This document shows, piece by piece, positions 1 to 7,834 of a DNA stretch of 15,537 nucleotides. The position numbers were made by a program, and so were the translations under genes. The number at the start of each line of letters is the position of its first letter. Position 1 is the stretch's first letter. The notes under the pieces are model-generated. The model had not been told where the DNA came from. It saw nothing but the letters and a program-made list of their open reading frames with translations, and did no database searches. Source of the DNA: an uncultured Oxalobacteraceae bacterium (GTDB lineage: Bacteria > Pseudomonadota > Gammaproteobacteria > Burkholderiales > Burkholderiaceae_D); the NCBI GenBank assembly GCA_937996605.1, contig CALKVB010000103.1, positions 1-15,537 on the forward strand, in the 5' to 3' direction.

Positions 1-780
1 GGTACCGGCGGGACCTCTCCTTTTGGCAATGGCGGCACCAACCCTGAAGGCATTCGGATTGGAGGCCAAAGCCAACGCCGTTCTGCCGTGAAGGTATGGG
101 AAGCGAGATCTTTCAAAGACTACGATACCGAACGCGAACTTGGCACACGCAATATTAAAGTCGCGTTACGTCGATTGCGTCGCTTTGCGCGACAAGGTGC
201 GGCAGAAGAACTGGCGCTCGATGCCACCATCAAAGCAACCGCTAACAATGCCGGCTATCTCGATATCAAGATGCAGCCGGAACGTAAAAATAATATCAAG
301 GTGCTGATGCTACTCGATGTCGGTGGCACCATGGACGACCACATTGAGCAGATAGAAGAGTTGTTTTCAGCAGCTAAGACTGAATTTAAGAACATGGAAT
401 TCTTCTACTTTCATAATTGTGTCTATGACTATTTGTGGAAGAACAATCATCGTCGTCACTCGGAAAAATTCCCGACTTGGGATTTGCTACGCAAGTACCC
501 TGCCGACACCAAGCTGATTTTCGTGGGCGATGCGACCATGAGTCCCTACGAAATATTACAACCGGGCGGCTCAGTCGAATACAACAACGACGAAGCCGGT
601 GCAACGTGGATACAACGCTTCACCTCACACTTCCCGAAATATGTCTGGCTTAACCCTGAACCAGAAGGCATCTGGCAATATCGCCAATCAATCGATATCA
701 TTCGGCAGTTGATGAGCAACCGCATGTTCCCGATAACATTGACAGGCTTAGAGCAAGGCATGCGACTATTAAGCAAATAA
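1..780 (+). CDS. VWA/CoxE-like domain protein, 3' part (5' end outside window)
   Basis: The reading frame is open from the first base, so this is the C-terminal 259 codons of a longer protein. A GTG at 88 lies inside the conserved region and is not the start. The segment carries a von Willebrand factor A-type fold: a hydrophobic strand ending in D-V-G-G-T-M-D (window codons 106-112), where the metal-site (MIDAS) motif DxSxS would be, then the conserved stretches FYFHNC, FVGDATMSPYEI and VWLNPEP. I recognise this as the betaproteobacterial VWA/CoxE-related family of roughly 390 residues. These proteins usually pair with a MoxR-type AAA+ ATPase gene, which would lie upstream of the window. A chaperone or metal-insertion role is known for some relatives but is only an analogy here. 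The glycine-rich N-terminal segment (GTGGTSPFGNGG) looks like a flexible linker. No terminator is visible after the stop. Confidence 0.85.
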   Translation, partial: GTGGTSPFGNGGTNPEGIRIGGQSQRRSAVKVWEARSFKDYDTERELGTRNIKVALRRLRRFARQGAAEELALDATIKATANNAGYLDIKMQPERKNNIKVLMLLDVGGTMDDHIEQIEELFSAAKTEFKNMEFFYFHNCVYDYLWKNNHRRHSEKFPTWDLLRKYPADTKLIFVGDATMSPYEILQPGGSVEYNNDEAGATWIQRFTSHFPKYVWLNPEPEGIWQYRQSIDIIRQLMSNRMFPITLTGLEQGMRLLSK

Positions 781-839
781 CTATCCACAATCACAATTGA
801 ATAGCGCATTCTCACAACAAAATGGGCACAAACCTGATT

Positions 840-868
840 TTGACGGCAATTAACTGTATGCATATCCA
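840..868 (+). promoter_or_regulatory. weak candidate promoter for parE
   Basis: A TTGACG hexamer at 840-845 is followed after 17 bp by TATCCA at 863-868, which matches the consensus -10 at only three positions. Nothing better is visible in the 221-bp gap between the VWA gene and parE. A second TTGACG at 931-936 has no acceptable -10. The gap contains no terminator-like hairpin, so read-through from the upstream gene is also possible. Confidence 0.2.
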
Positions 869-1001
869 GTATTTCTCTTTACAATTATTCGTCAAAACCT
901 GGCTTTTCCGTGTAGGATAAAAAAAGAACGTTGACGGCGTTTAGCCTACCTGCCATCAACCGCAGCCTAATTTCATTACTTTATTCACCGATTTACATCG
1001 C

Positions 1002-2993
1002 ATGGCAACTAAAAAAACGACGACTCCATCCGACTACAGCGAATCATCCATCCGCGTCCTTAAGGGGCTAGAACCGGTCAAACAAAGACCAGGGATGTAT
1101 ACCCGCACTGAAAATCCACTCCATATCATCCAAGAAGTTATCGACAATGCCTCTGATGAAGCATTGGGTGGGCACTGTAAAAACATTCAAGTCACCCTCA
1201 ATACCGATGGCAGCATCAGTGTTGAAGATGATGGCCGTGGTATCCCAGTTGGTTTACATCCCGACGAAGGCGTACCCACAGTTGAAATCGTCTTCACACG
1301 TCTCCACGCAGGTGGTAAATTCGACAAAGGCTCGGGTGGTGCTTATGCATTCTCTGGTGGTTTGCATGGTGTCGGTGTTTCCGTCACCAATGCCTTATCG
1401 AAGCGCTTAGAGATTACCGTATGGCGAGAAGCTGGTTTGCACAACCTAACCTTCGCCAATGGAGATGTGATTGAACCCTTGCGCACGCAACCACTGGGCC
1501 GCGGCGATAAAAAGAACGGTACACGTGTCACGGTATGGCCAGACGCTAAATACTTTGATTCACCCAATATTTCTATTCCTGAGATGCAGCGCCTGTTACG
1601 TTCCAAGGCAGTTTTGCTGCCTGGCGTGAAGGTCACATTTACAAATGCAAAATCAGGTGAGAGCCAAACTTGGCAGTACGACCAAGGTTTGCGCGGTTAT
1701 TTGACCGAAGCCTTGGCGCAAGCATCACACGGTGAGTTAGTGATCCCCATGTTCGAAGGCGAACAATTTGCCAGCGCCGATGCTGATGGCTTTGCCGAAG
1801 GTGAAGGCGCGTCTTGGGTAGTCGCTTGGACTGAAGACGGCGCGGTAGTACGTGAATCTTATGTGAATTTGATTCCAACGCCAGCCGGCGGCACTCACGA
1901 ATCTGGATTACGCGAAGGTTTGTTCGGCGCGGTAAAGAGTTTCGCAGAAATGCATTCGCTGTTACCCAAAGGCGTCAAACTTTTACCGGAAGACGTGTTT
2001 GCCCGCGCCTCTTTTGTGCTCTCCGCGAAGGTTTTAGATCCGCAATTTCAAGGCCAAATTAAAGAGCGTTTAAATTCACGCGATGCTGTGCGTTTAGTCT
2101 CTAGCTTCGCTAAACCGCCACTTGAATTATGGCTTAACTCGCATGTGGAACTGGGCAAAAAACTCGCTGAATTGGTCATCAAACAAGCGCAATCACGCCT
2201 ACGTTCTTTGCAAAAAGTAGAGAAGAAAAAGTCTTCCGGTGTCGCTGTTTTGCCTGGCAAACTAACTGACTGTGAATCGAATGACATCAGTCGCAATGAA
2301 TTATTCCTCGTCGAGGGCGATTCTGCGGGGGGTTCCGCAAAGATGGGGCGCGACAAAGAGTTCCAAGCGATTCTGCCTTTACGCGGCAAAGTCTTAAACT
2401 CCTGGGAATCTGAACGCGATCGCCTATTTGCAAATAACGAGATTCACGATATCGCAGTCGCCATCGGTGTCGACCCACACAGTATCAACGACACGATAGA
2501 CCTCAGCAATCTGCGCTACGGCAAGATCTGTATTCTGTCTGATGCGGACGTCGACGGCTCGCACATTCAAGTGCTGCTGCTGACTTTGTTCTTCAAGCAT
2601 TTCCCGCAATTGATTGCACGCGGTCATATCTGCATCGCACGTCCTCCGCTGTTCCGCGTAGACGCTCCTGCTCGCGGCAAAAAACCTGCGCAGAAAATTT
2701 ATGCTTTAGATCAAGGCGAATTAACTGCGATCGAAGACAAGCTACGTAAAGACGGCGTAAAAGATGGCGCATGGGCGATTTCCCGCTTTAAAGGTCTTGG
2801 TGAAATGAATGCCAACCAATTATGGGAAACCACCATGAATCCTGACACGCGTCGTTTACTGCCTGTCGCACTTGGCGAATTTGACCAAGAGTTCTCTGAA
2901 GCCCGCTTCAATATGTTGATGGGTAAGAGCGAGGCCTCGGCACGTAAGGCTTGGCTAGAGGAACATGGCAATGAAGTAGAGGCCGACATATAG
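1002..2993 (+). CDS. parE: DNA topoisomerase IV subunit B
   Basis: ParE is the ATPase subunit of the ParC2-ParE2 topoisomerase IV that decatenates daughter chromosomes. The 663-residue length fits ParE and excludes the longer proteobacterial GyrB, which carries an extra insert. The GHKL ATPase domain shows the catalytic-glutamate motif QEVIDNA (E45, N49), DDGRGIPV (76-83) and the ATP-lid glycines GGLHGVGVSVTN (119-130). The transducer domain ends in a Q-I-K loop (352-354), in place of the common QTK, with K354 placed to contact the ATP gamma-phosphate. The TOPRIM domain has EGDSAGG beginning at E438 and the metal-binding D-A-D-V-D at 514-518. The C-terminal PLRGKVLN, SRFKGLGEMN and MNPDTRRLLPV motifs are family hallmarks. 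ATG 1002 is the only sensible start: stops in frame lie at 918 and 942, and no clear Shine-Dalgarno sequence precedes it. parC follows on the same strand after a palindromic spacer. Confidence 0.97.
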   Translation: MATKKTTTPSDYSESSIRVLKGLEPVKQRPGMYTRTENPLHIIQEVIDNASDEALGGHCKNIQVTLNTDGSISVEDDGRGIPVGLHPDEGVPTVEIVFTRLHAGGKFDKGSGGAYAFSGGLHGVGVSVTNALSKRLEITVWREAGLHNLTFANGDVIEPLRTQPLGRGDKKNGTRVTVWPDAKYFDSPNISIPEMQRLLRSKAVLLPGVKVTFTNAKSGESQTWQYDQGLRGYLTEALAQASHGELVIPMFEGEQFASADADGFAEGEGASWVVAWTEDGAVVRESYVNLIPTPAGGTHESGLREGLFGAVKSFAEMHSLLPKGVKLLPEDVFARASFVLSAKVLDPQFQGQIKERLNSRDAVRLVSSFAKPPLELWLNSHVELGKKLAELVIKQAQSRLRSLQKVEKKKSSGVAVLPGKLTDCESNDISRNELFLVEGDSAGGSAKMGRDKEFQAILPLRGKVLNSWESERDRLFANNEIHDIAVAIGVDPHSINDTIDLSNLRYGKICILSDADVDGSHIQVLLLTLFFKHFPQLIARGHICIARPPLFRVDAPARGKKPAQKIYALDQGELTAIEDKLRKDGVKDGAWAISRFKGLGEMNANQLWETTMNPDTRRLLPVALGEFDQEFSEARFNMLMGKSEASARKAWLEEHGNEVEADI

Positions 2994-3118
2994 TTGAGAG
3001 ACTTCTCAAACCGCATACTTGGGCGAATTGCGGCGTTGCTTGTCCTCGCAATACGCTTGTATTGCTCCGGGAAGCGCCTTGCACTTCATCCCAACTATGC
3101 AATTTGAAAAGCCCTCAA
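2994..3118. repeat. 125-bp imperfect palindrome between parE and parC
   Basis: The element begins on the base after the parE stop. Its outer ends are TTGAG (2994-2998) and CTCAA (3114-3118). Inside are matched segments such as TCAAAccGCATA against its partner TATGCaaTTTGA, and TTGGG against CCCAA. Its centre is a perfect 7-bp hairpin, GCAATAC-gctt-GTATTGC (3048-3065). The midpoint of the ends (3056) coincides with the hairpin midpoint, so both arms of about 60 nt fold together with scattered mismatches and small gaps. There is no T tract after either arm, so a normal rho-independent terminator is unlikely. It looks like a dispersed palindromic or MITE-like element. I recall similar sequences in Burkholderiales intergenic regions, but this is unchecked. 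Confidence 0.75.
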
Positions 3119-3183
3119 GATCGAGTTCTTCAAAACCGAATAAAAACATTTTTGAATAATCATCAAAAACACAAACAAAGATT

Positions 3184-5511
3184 ATGAGCGAACAAGCAAA
3201 TTTATTTGATGAAGCACCGGAAAACGGTGGTGGTAATGGTGGCGATAGCGAGAGTTTGACGCTGGCGACTTTTGCTGAGCGAGCCTATCTCGACTATGCC
3301 ATTTCCGTGGTTAAAGGTCGTGCATTACCTGACGTTAGCGATGGTCAGAAACCCGTGCAGCGTCGTATCCTGTATTCGATGAACGAATTGGGTTTGAACT
3401 CCACCGCGAAGCCACGTAAGTCGGCGACGGTGGTAGGTGACGTACTCGGTAAATTGCACCCGCATGGTGATCAATCCGTATACGACGCGATGGTGCGCAT
3501 GGCGCAGGATTTTTCTCTGCGTTACCCTCTGATTGATGGACAAGGTAATTTCGGTTCTCGCGATGGCGACGGTGCAGCGGCAATGCGGTATACCGAAGCG
3601 CGTTTAACACCAATTTCAAAATTGCTGCTTGATGAAATTGATCTCGGCACGGTGGATTTTCAGCCAAACTACGATGGTTCCTATGAAGAACCTACCCTAC
3701 TTCCAGGCCGTTTGCCTTTCGTCTTATTGAATGGCGCTTCGGGTATTGCGGTGGGTATGGCGACCGAGATTCCTTCACACAACCTGACTGAAGTGGCCAA
3801 AGCTGCGGTTGCCTTAATTCGCAATCCTAAGATTAGCCATGCTGAGTTAATGGAACACATTCCAGGCCCAGATTTCCCAGGTGGTGGTCAAATCATTACC
3901 CCTGCCGCAGCGATTAGTGATATCTACGCAGCGGGACGTGGTAGCGTGAAAGTGCGTGCACGTTGGAAAATCGAAGAACTCGCGCGTGGTCAATGGCAAG
4001 CCGTGGTGACCGAATTACCACCGGGGACTTCCACGCAGAAAGTGTTGGAAGAAATCGAAGAGATTACCAACCCTAAAGTCAAACTCGGCAAAAAATCTCT
4101 GTCGCCTGAACAAATCAGCCAAAAGCAAATCATGTTGTCGGTACTCGATGCCGTGCGCGATGAATCTGGTAAAGATGCGGCAGTACGTTTAGTGTTGGAA
4201 CCGAAGTCTAAGAACCAAGATCAAACCGAGTTCATGCAGATGTTGTTGGCGCACACCTCGCTCGAGACATCGGCGTCTTTGAACTTGGTGATGATCGGTG
4301 GCGATGGACGTCCGCGCCAAAAATCACTGACAGAAATTTTGACAGAATGGATTAGCTTCCGTTTCGAAACGGTGACTCGCCGCACACGTTACAAACTGAA
4401 AAAAGTTGACGATCGCATTCATATTTTGGAAGGTCGCGAAGCTGTCTTATTGAATATCGATAAAGTTATTAAGATTATTCGCGAATCAGACGAACCAAAA
4501 CCAGCCTTGATTGAAGCTTTCCGTTTATCAGATCGTCAAGCGGAAGATATTTTGGAAATTCGTCTGCGTCAATTGGCTCGTTTGGAAGCCATTAAGATTC
4601 AACAAGAATTAGCTGAATTGCGTAACGAGAAGACCAATTTGCAAAACTTGCTCGATGATCCTGCAGCAATGAAGAAATGCATCATCAAGGAAATCGAAGC
4701 CGATGCAAAACAATACGGTGATGCACGCCGCACCTTGATCGAAGAGGCGCAAAAAGCTTCGGTTGAAACGAAGGTGATTGATGAGCCTGTGACCGTAGTT
4801 GTTTCGGAAAAAGGCTGGGTGCGCGCGCGTACCGGTCACGAGCACGATCCTGTACAATTTAGCTTCAAGGCGGGCGATAGCTTGTATGGCACATTTGAGT
4901 GCCGTACCGTGGACAATCTCTTGGTGTTTGGCTCCAACGGACGCGTCTACTCCGTCGCCGTTTCAGCCTTACCAGGTGCGCGTGGCGATGGCGTACCAGT
5001 GACCACTTTGATCGATTTGGCCGCTGGCACACGTATCTTGCATTATTTTGCAGGTAAAGCAGACATCCCATTGCTATTGGCATCCACTGCAGGTTATGGC
5101 TTCACGGCCAAACTCGGTGACATGGTGGGACGTATGAAAGCCGGTAAAGCCTTCATGACACTCGACGATGGCGATGAACCTCTGGCACCGACAGCCATAG
5201 CTGATGATGCTAGCGCGATTGCCTGCCTCTCAGAAAAAGGTCGTCTGTTAGTGTTTGGTCTCAACGAAATCAAGCAATTATCAAGCGGTGGCCGTGGCGT
5301 GATTTTGATGGAACTTGAAGCCAAAGAAAAACTGTTGGCGGCGACTGCAATTAGCCAAAAAGGCGTCAAAGTCAGTGGCATTGGTCGCGCCGCTAAGGCT
5401 CAGGAGGTCGTCCTTAGTGCAAGTAGCCTCGCGGTTCATATCGGAAAACGCGCGCGTAAAGGTAAAGCGCTGGAGTCGAAAATCAAAGCGCAAAGTTTAA
5501 CAAAGAATTAA
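3184..5511 (+). CDS. parC: DNA topoisomerase IV subunit A
   Basis: ParC is the DNA-breaking and rejoining subunit of topoisomerase IV and partners with ParE encoded just upstream. The 775-residue protein begins with a short Gly-rich acidic tail (1-25). The winged-helix breakage domain follows, with HPHGD (92-96) and the catalytic tyrosine Y136 in AAAMRYTEARL. A long coiled-coil region (about 400-520) contains the LEIRLRQLARLE motif. The C-terminal domain has beta-pinwheel repeats (from about residue 535, starting near VSEKGWVRARTGH). It is ParC and not GyrA because of its length, the weak GyrA box and its pairing with parE. In the quinolone-resistance region, Q97 and D101 stand where E. coli ParC has S80 and E84. 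ATG 3184 has only a poor ribosome-binding sequence (ACAAAG). An AATAAT hexamer at 3155-3160 could be part of a separate promoter, but no -35 is evident. Confidence 0.97.
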   Translation: MSEQANLFDEAPENGGGNGGDSESLTLATFAERAYLDYAISVVKGRALPDVSDGQKPVQRRILYSMNELGLNSTAKPRKSATVVGDVLGKLHPHGDQSVYDAMVRMAQDFSLRYPLIDGQGNFGSRDGDGAAAMRYTEARLTPISKLLLDEIDLGTVDFQPNYDGSYEEPTLLPGRLPFVLLNGASGIAVGMATEIPSHNLTEVAKAAVALIRNPKISHAELMEHIPGPDFPGGGQIITPAAAISDIYAAGRGSVKVRARWKIEELARGQWQAVVTELPPGTSTQKVLEEIEEITNPKVKLGKKSLSPEQISQKQIMLSVLDAVRDESGKDAAVRLVLEPKSKNQDQTEFMQMLLAHTSLETSASLNLVMIGGDGRPRQKSLTEILTEWISFRFETVTRRTRYKLKKVDDRIHILEGREAVLLNIDKVIKIIRESDEPKPALIEAFRLSDRQAEDILEIRLRQLARLEAIKIQQELAELRNEKTNLQNLLDDPAAMKKCIIKEIEADAKQYGDARRTLIEEAQKASVETKVIDEPVTVVVSEKGWVRARTGHEHDPVQFSFKAGDSLYGTFECRTVDNLLVFGSNGRVYSVAVSALPGARGDGVPVTTLIDLAAGTRILHYFAGKADIPLLLASTAGYGFTAKLGDMVGRMKAGKAFMTLDDGDEPLAPTAIADDASAIACLSEKGRLLVFGLNEIKQLSSGGRGVILMELEAKEKLLAATAISQKGVKVSGIGRAAKAQEVVLSASSLAVHIGKRARKGKALESKIKAQSLTKN

Positions 5512-5525
5512 TCCTCAGCATTCAC

Positions 5526-5563
5526 AAAAAAAACCTGATGCTGATGCGTCAGGGTTTTTCTTT
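5526..5563. terminator. bidirectional rho-independent terminator
   Basis: The stem CCTGATGC (5534-5541) pairs with GCGTCAGG (5546-5553), with one T-G wobble and a TGAT tetraloop. On the plus strand it is followed by a T-rich run (TTTTT at 5555-5559). On the minus strand the run of eight A at 5526-5533 reads as U8. It lies 15 bp past the parC stop and about 45 bp past the end of the convergent GGDEF gene, so it can stop transcription from both sides. Confidence 0.9.
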
Positions 5564-5608
5564 GGTTGAAATTCGAACGAAAATCAAAACAATGCAAGCA
5601 CAACACGC

Positions 5609-7252
5609 TTACTCGCCAAGTACGACCTGATTTTTACCATTCGCTTTTGCCCGATACAGCGCAGCGTCTGCCACTGTCAATAACTCATCAGGATTTGTCG
5701 TTTGACGTGAATCAGCGATACCGGCAGAGAAACCTACCTTAAATTCACCATGTTCTGAGACATGAACGACTCGACTAAATGCCAGACGAATTTTCTCCAA
5801 GACCATACGTGCAACATCCGCAGTAGTGTTAGGAAAAATGACAATAAACTCCTCACCACCATAGCGTCCAACAGCATCGCTCTTGCGCAAGCGCTGCTTT
5901 AGCATATGCGACAAAGTACGCAATACTTGATCCCCCATCTGATGACCGTAGGTATCATTTACTTGTTTAAAATTATCAAGGTCGATCATCGCGACCGCCA
6001 CACATGTGACAGTGCGGCTAGCACTTGAAATCTTAGAAATCAGATCTTCTTTGATCGCAGTATGATTATATAAACCGGTTAAACCGTCCCGCATCACCAA
6101 GGAGCGCAGAGAGCGAAAACGTTCTGCACGTGACGACAAAGACGAAATCAACAACTCGGGAGCAATTGGTTTGCACAAAAAATCATCTGCACCGACCTTT
6201 ACCGCAGCGATTTGCTTCTGCTCATCCTGCTCGCTTGATAAAAAGATGATAGGCACATCAAGATAGGAATGATCTTGACGAATGACTTTCGAAAGCTCTA
6301 CGCCATCACAATTGGGCATGTAGATATCCATCAAAATCAATTCTGGACGGAAGCTAGACATATGCTCCAATACCAATTCCGGATCATTAAGCACTTCGAC
6401 CACCATTCCGGCTGATCTCAAAATTTGACTATAAGCCTGGGTCAAATCGATGTCATCATCAATGATCAAGATACGGTACAAACGTGATTCCGGCTGGGCG
6501 ATAATTTCTTCGATGCGTTCCGTCAATGCCAATACATCCACCGGCTTTAGGAAAAATCCTTCACCGCCTGCACGTACTGCGCAAAGGCGGCTCTCAAAAT
6601 TATTCAAACTCGACATAAATAAGGTTGGCGGCAAGGTTCTACCCTGCGCCTTCAAGCGAGCAATTTCATTACCACCAGCGTGATAACCGTGTTGACAGTC
6701 AAGGTCAATCACTAAAAATGAAGGCATTTTTTCGTCGAGTGCCTCACCCAAATGTTCGAGACACTCAATGTGACAAACATCGAAGGCAAACTGTTCGAGC
6801 TGCTGCACCAGTTCACCTATTTTTTCATGATCGCTATCGACCAAATAAATCAACTTGCGCTCTACCTCCACCACGACAGGTTTAGGGGGAGCCAAAGCTT
6901 CAGGTTCAGCTTCGGGCTCCGCAACACGCGATTCTTGAATATATCTTTCGATATGCTGACAAAATTCTTGAAGACGACTAGGGTCCCAAGTTTCGCCACT
7001 CATGAAAGACTTAAGTTGCGACTCCAGCGCACGCGCTTTGGTTCCCATATCGGGAAAACCAAAAGTTCCCGCAGAGCCAGCCATCGTATGAAGAAGGCGA
7101 TGTAATAAGATCTCGTGTTCCTTGTTCTCTGGTTCACGTTGAAATGCGTCTTTAGCCTCTTCGATCTCAGCCAATTTCCCCGGCAATTTTGAAATAAAAA
7201 CTTGCCCGAGCGCGCGTATTGCGGCTTCGAGTTCGTTATCGGCGGAGCTCAC
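5609..7252 (-). CDS. Hpt-REC-REC-GGDEF protein, probable diguanylate cyclase
   Basis: The 547-residue protein has no membrane segment. Domains in order: an Hpt domain (about 5-105) with phospho-acceptor H55 in LHTMAGSAGTFGF; a Pro/Glu-rich linker (110-131); a first receiver (133-253) with D139/D141, acceptor D183 and K236 but without the usual MP after the acceptor; a canonical second receiver (259-377) with D265-D267, D309 and K361; and a GGDEF domain (about 385-545). GGEEF is at 465-469, with an inhibitory-site RKSD (456-459) five residues before it, so it should make cyclic di-GMP and be product-inhibited. The start is GTG 7252, placed directly after the TAA of the upstream receiver gene. 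The AAGGTGAG-type ribosome-binding sequence lies inside that gene's last codons, implying translational coupling. The linked receiver and the Hpt suggest a phosphorelay, but no histidine kinase is in the window. Enzyme activity is inferred from motifs. Confidence 0.93.
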   Translation of the reverse strand: MSSADNELEAAIRALGQVFISKLPGKLAEIEEAKDAFQREPENKEHEILLHRLLHTMAGSAGTFGFPDMGTKARALESQLKSFMSGETWDPSRLQEFCQHIERYIQESRVAEPEAEPEALAPPKPVVVEVERKLIYLVDSDHEKIGELVQQLEQFAFDVCHIECLEHLGEALDEKMPSFLVIDLDCQHGYHAGGNEIARLKAQGRTLPPTLFMSSLNNFESRLCAVRAGGEGFFLKPVDVLALTERIEEIIAQPESRLYRILIIDDDIDLTQAYSQILRSAGMVVEVLNDPELVLEHMSSFRPELILMDIYMPNCDGVELSKVIRQDHSYLDVPIIFLSSEQDEQKQIAAVKVGADDFLCKPIAPELLISSLSSRAERFRSLRSLVMRDGLTGLYNHTAIKEDLISKISSASRTVTCVAVAMIDLDNFKQVNDTYGHQMGDQVLRTLSHMLKQRLRKSDAVGRYGGEEFIVIFPNTTADVARMVLEKIRLAFSRVVHVSEHGEFKVGFSAGIADSRQTTNPDELLTVADAALYRAKANGKNQVVLGE

Positions 7253-7645
7253 TTAGCTCACCTTTTCCCATAAACTACGAACCTGCACTGAGAGGCTCAT
7301 AGGGTCAAACGGCTTGGCAATCACACCAATCGCCCCCAAGGTAAAATAATAGTCTTGTTCGCTTGACTGTACTTTTGCCGTCATAAAAATCACAGGCGTA
7401 TTTGCCGTAGTGGCCTTTTTACGCAACTCCGCCAAAGTCGTCGGACCGTCCATGTTCGGCATCATTACATCCAACAATAACAAGTCAGGCTCGAAACCGC
7501 CATCAATAGCTGCGATTGCTTCCGCGCCAGAACTACAAGTTTTGAGGACGAAGCCACCAACCACCTCAAGAGCAATTTGCGCGACAGCCTGAATATCCAG
7601 ATCATCTTCCACATACAAAATATTGGTGAGTGACTTAGCGGACAT
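7253..7645 (-). CDS. stand-alone receiver-domain response regulator
   Basis: This is a single CheY-like receiver domain of 130 residues with no output domain. The acidic pair is D14/D15 (YVEDD), the phospho-acceptor is D59 (LLLLDVMMPNMDG), the switch threonine is T89 (FMTA) and the conserved lysine is K111 (AKPFD). It probably shuttles phosphate or acts through protein contacts. The neighbouring Hpt domain, translated from the very next codon, is the obvious partner, but that link is inferred from context. ATG 7645 is preceded by a good AAAGGA seven bases upstream. It is the first gene of a two-gene operon driven by the promoter at 7728-7755. Confidence 0.93.
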   Translation of the reverse strand: MSAKSLTNILYVEDDLDIQAVAQIALEVVGGFVLKTCSSGAEAIAAIDGGFEPDLLLLDVMMPNMDGPTTLAELRKKATTANTPVIFMTAKVQSSEQDYYFTLGAIGVIAKPFDPMSLSVQVRSLWEKVS

Positions 7646-7727
7646 AATTTTCCTTTGAAAATGCTACTAATTCGATGGAATTAGGAGGGAATAGATTGAT
7701 CGCACCAGACGTGCATAGTCTCATGTA

Positions 7728-7755
7728 ATCATATCTCTCAGAGAGATGATGTCAA
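7728..7755 (-). promoter_or_regulatory. sigma70-type promoter of the receiver/GGDEF operon
   Basis: Read on the minus strand, a perfect TTGACA -35 (7755-7750) is followed after 16 bp by TATGAT (7733-7728), which matches the -10 consensus at five of six positions. Transcription would start near 7720, leaving a leader of about 75 nt before ATG 7645. It is the best promoter in the window by consensus match. Confidence 0.7.
7733..7747. repeat. 15-bp perfect palindrome in the promoter spacer (candidate operator)
   Basis: The sequence ATCTCTC-A-GAGAGAT is a perfect inverted repeat around a single base. It fills almost the whole spacer between the -35 and -10 and touches the first base of the -10. 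That placement is typical of a repressor operator, or of an activator that remodels the promoter. No candidate regulator gene is next to it, and I do not recognise the motif. Confidence 0.5.
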
Positions 7756-7797
7756 AGCAAAATTATTGTTTTAGTGAATTTTTTCCAACAGGCAATA

Positions 7798-7825
7798 GAA
7801 TTTCTGTGCTGCGACACAGCAATTC
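7798..7825. repeat. imperfect inverted repeat just after hutI
   Basis: GAATT (7798-7802) pairs with AATTC (7821-7825) and, after one mismatch, CTGTG (7804-7808) pairs with CACAG (7815-7819) around a CTGCGA loop. It starts ten bases beyond the hutI stop on the minus strand. No T tract follows in the hutI direction, so it could be a weak or rho-assisted 3' end or an mRNA-stabilising hairpin, not a classical terminator. Confidence 0.45.
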
Positions 7826-7834
7826 AACACAAAC

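Noticed and set aside
88..90. GTG as the start of the VWA protein
   Set aside because: The frame is open to the first base and the residues before it (GIRIGGQSQRRSAV) match the conserved family region, so the true start is outside the window.
931..959. TTGACG at 931 as a parE promoter
   Set aside because: No hexamer resembling a -10 occurs at 15-19 bp downstream.
2908..3102. Short minus-strand frame crossing the end of parE and the palindrome
   Set aside because: Half is antisense to parE and half lies in the imperfect palindrome. It shows no protein-like features.
2994..3118. The parE-parC palindrome as a rho-independent terminator
   Set aside because: The arms are far longer than a normal terminator stem, they are imperfect, and no T tract follows on either strand.
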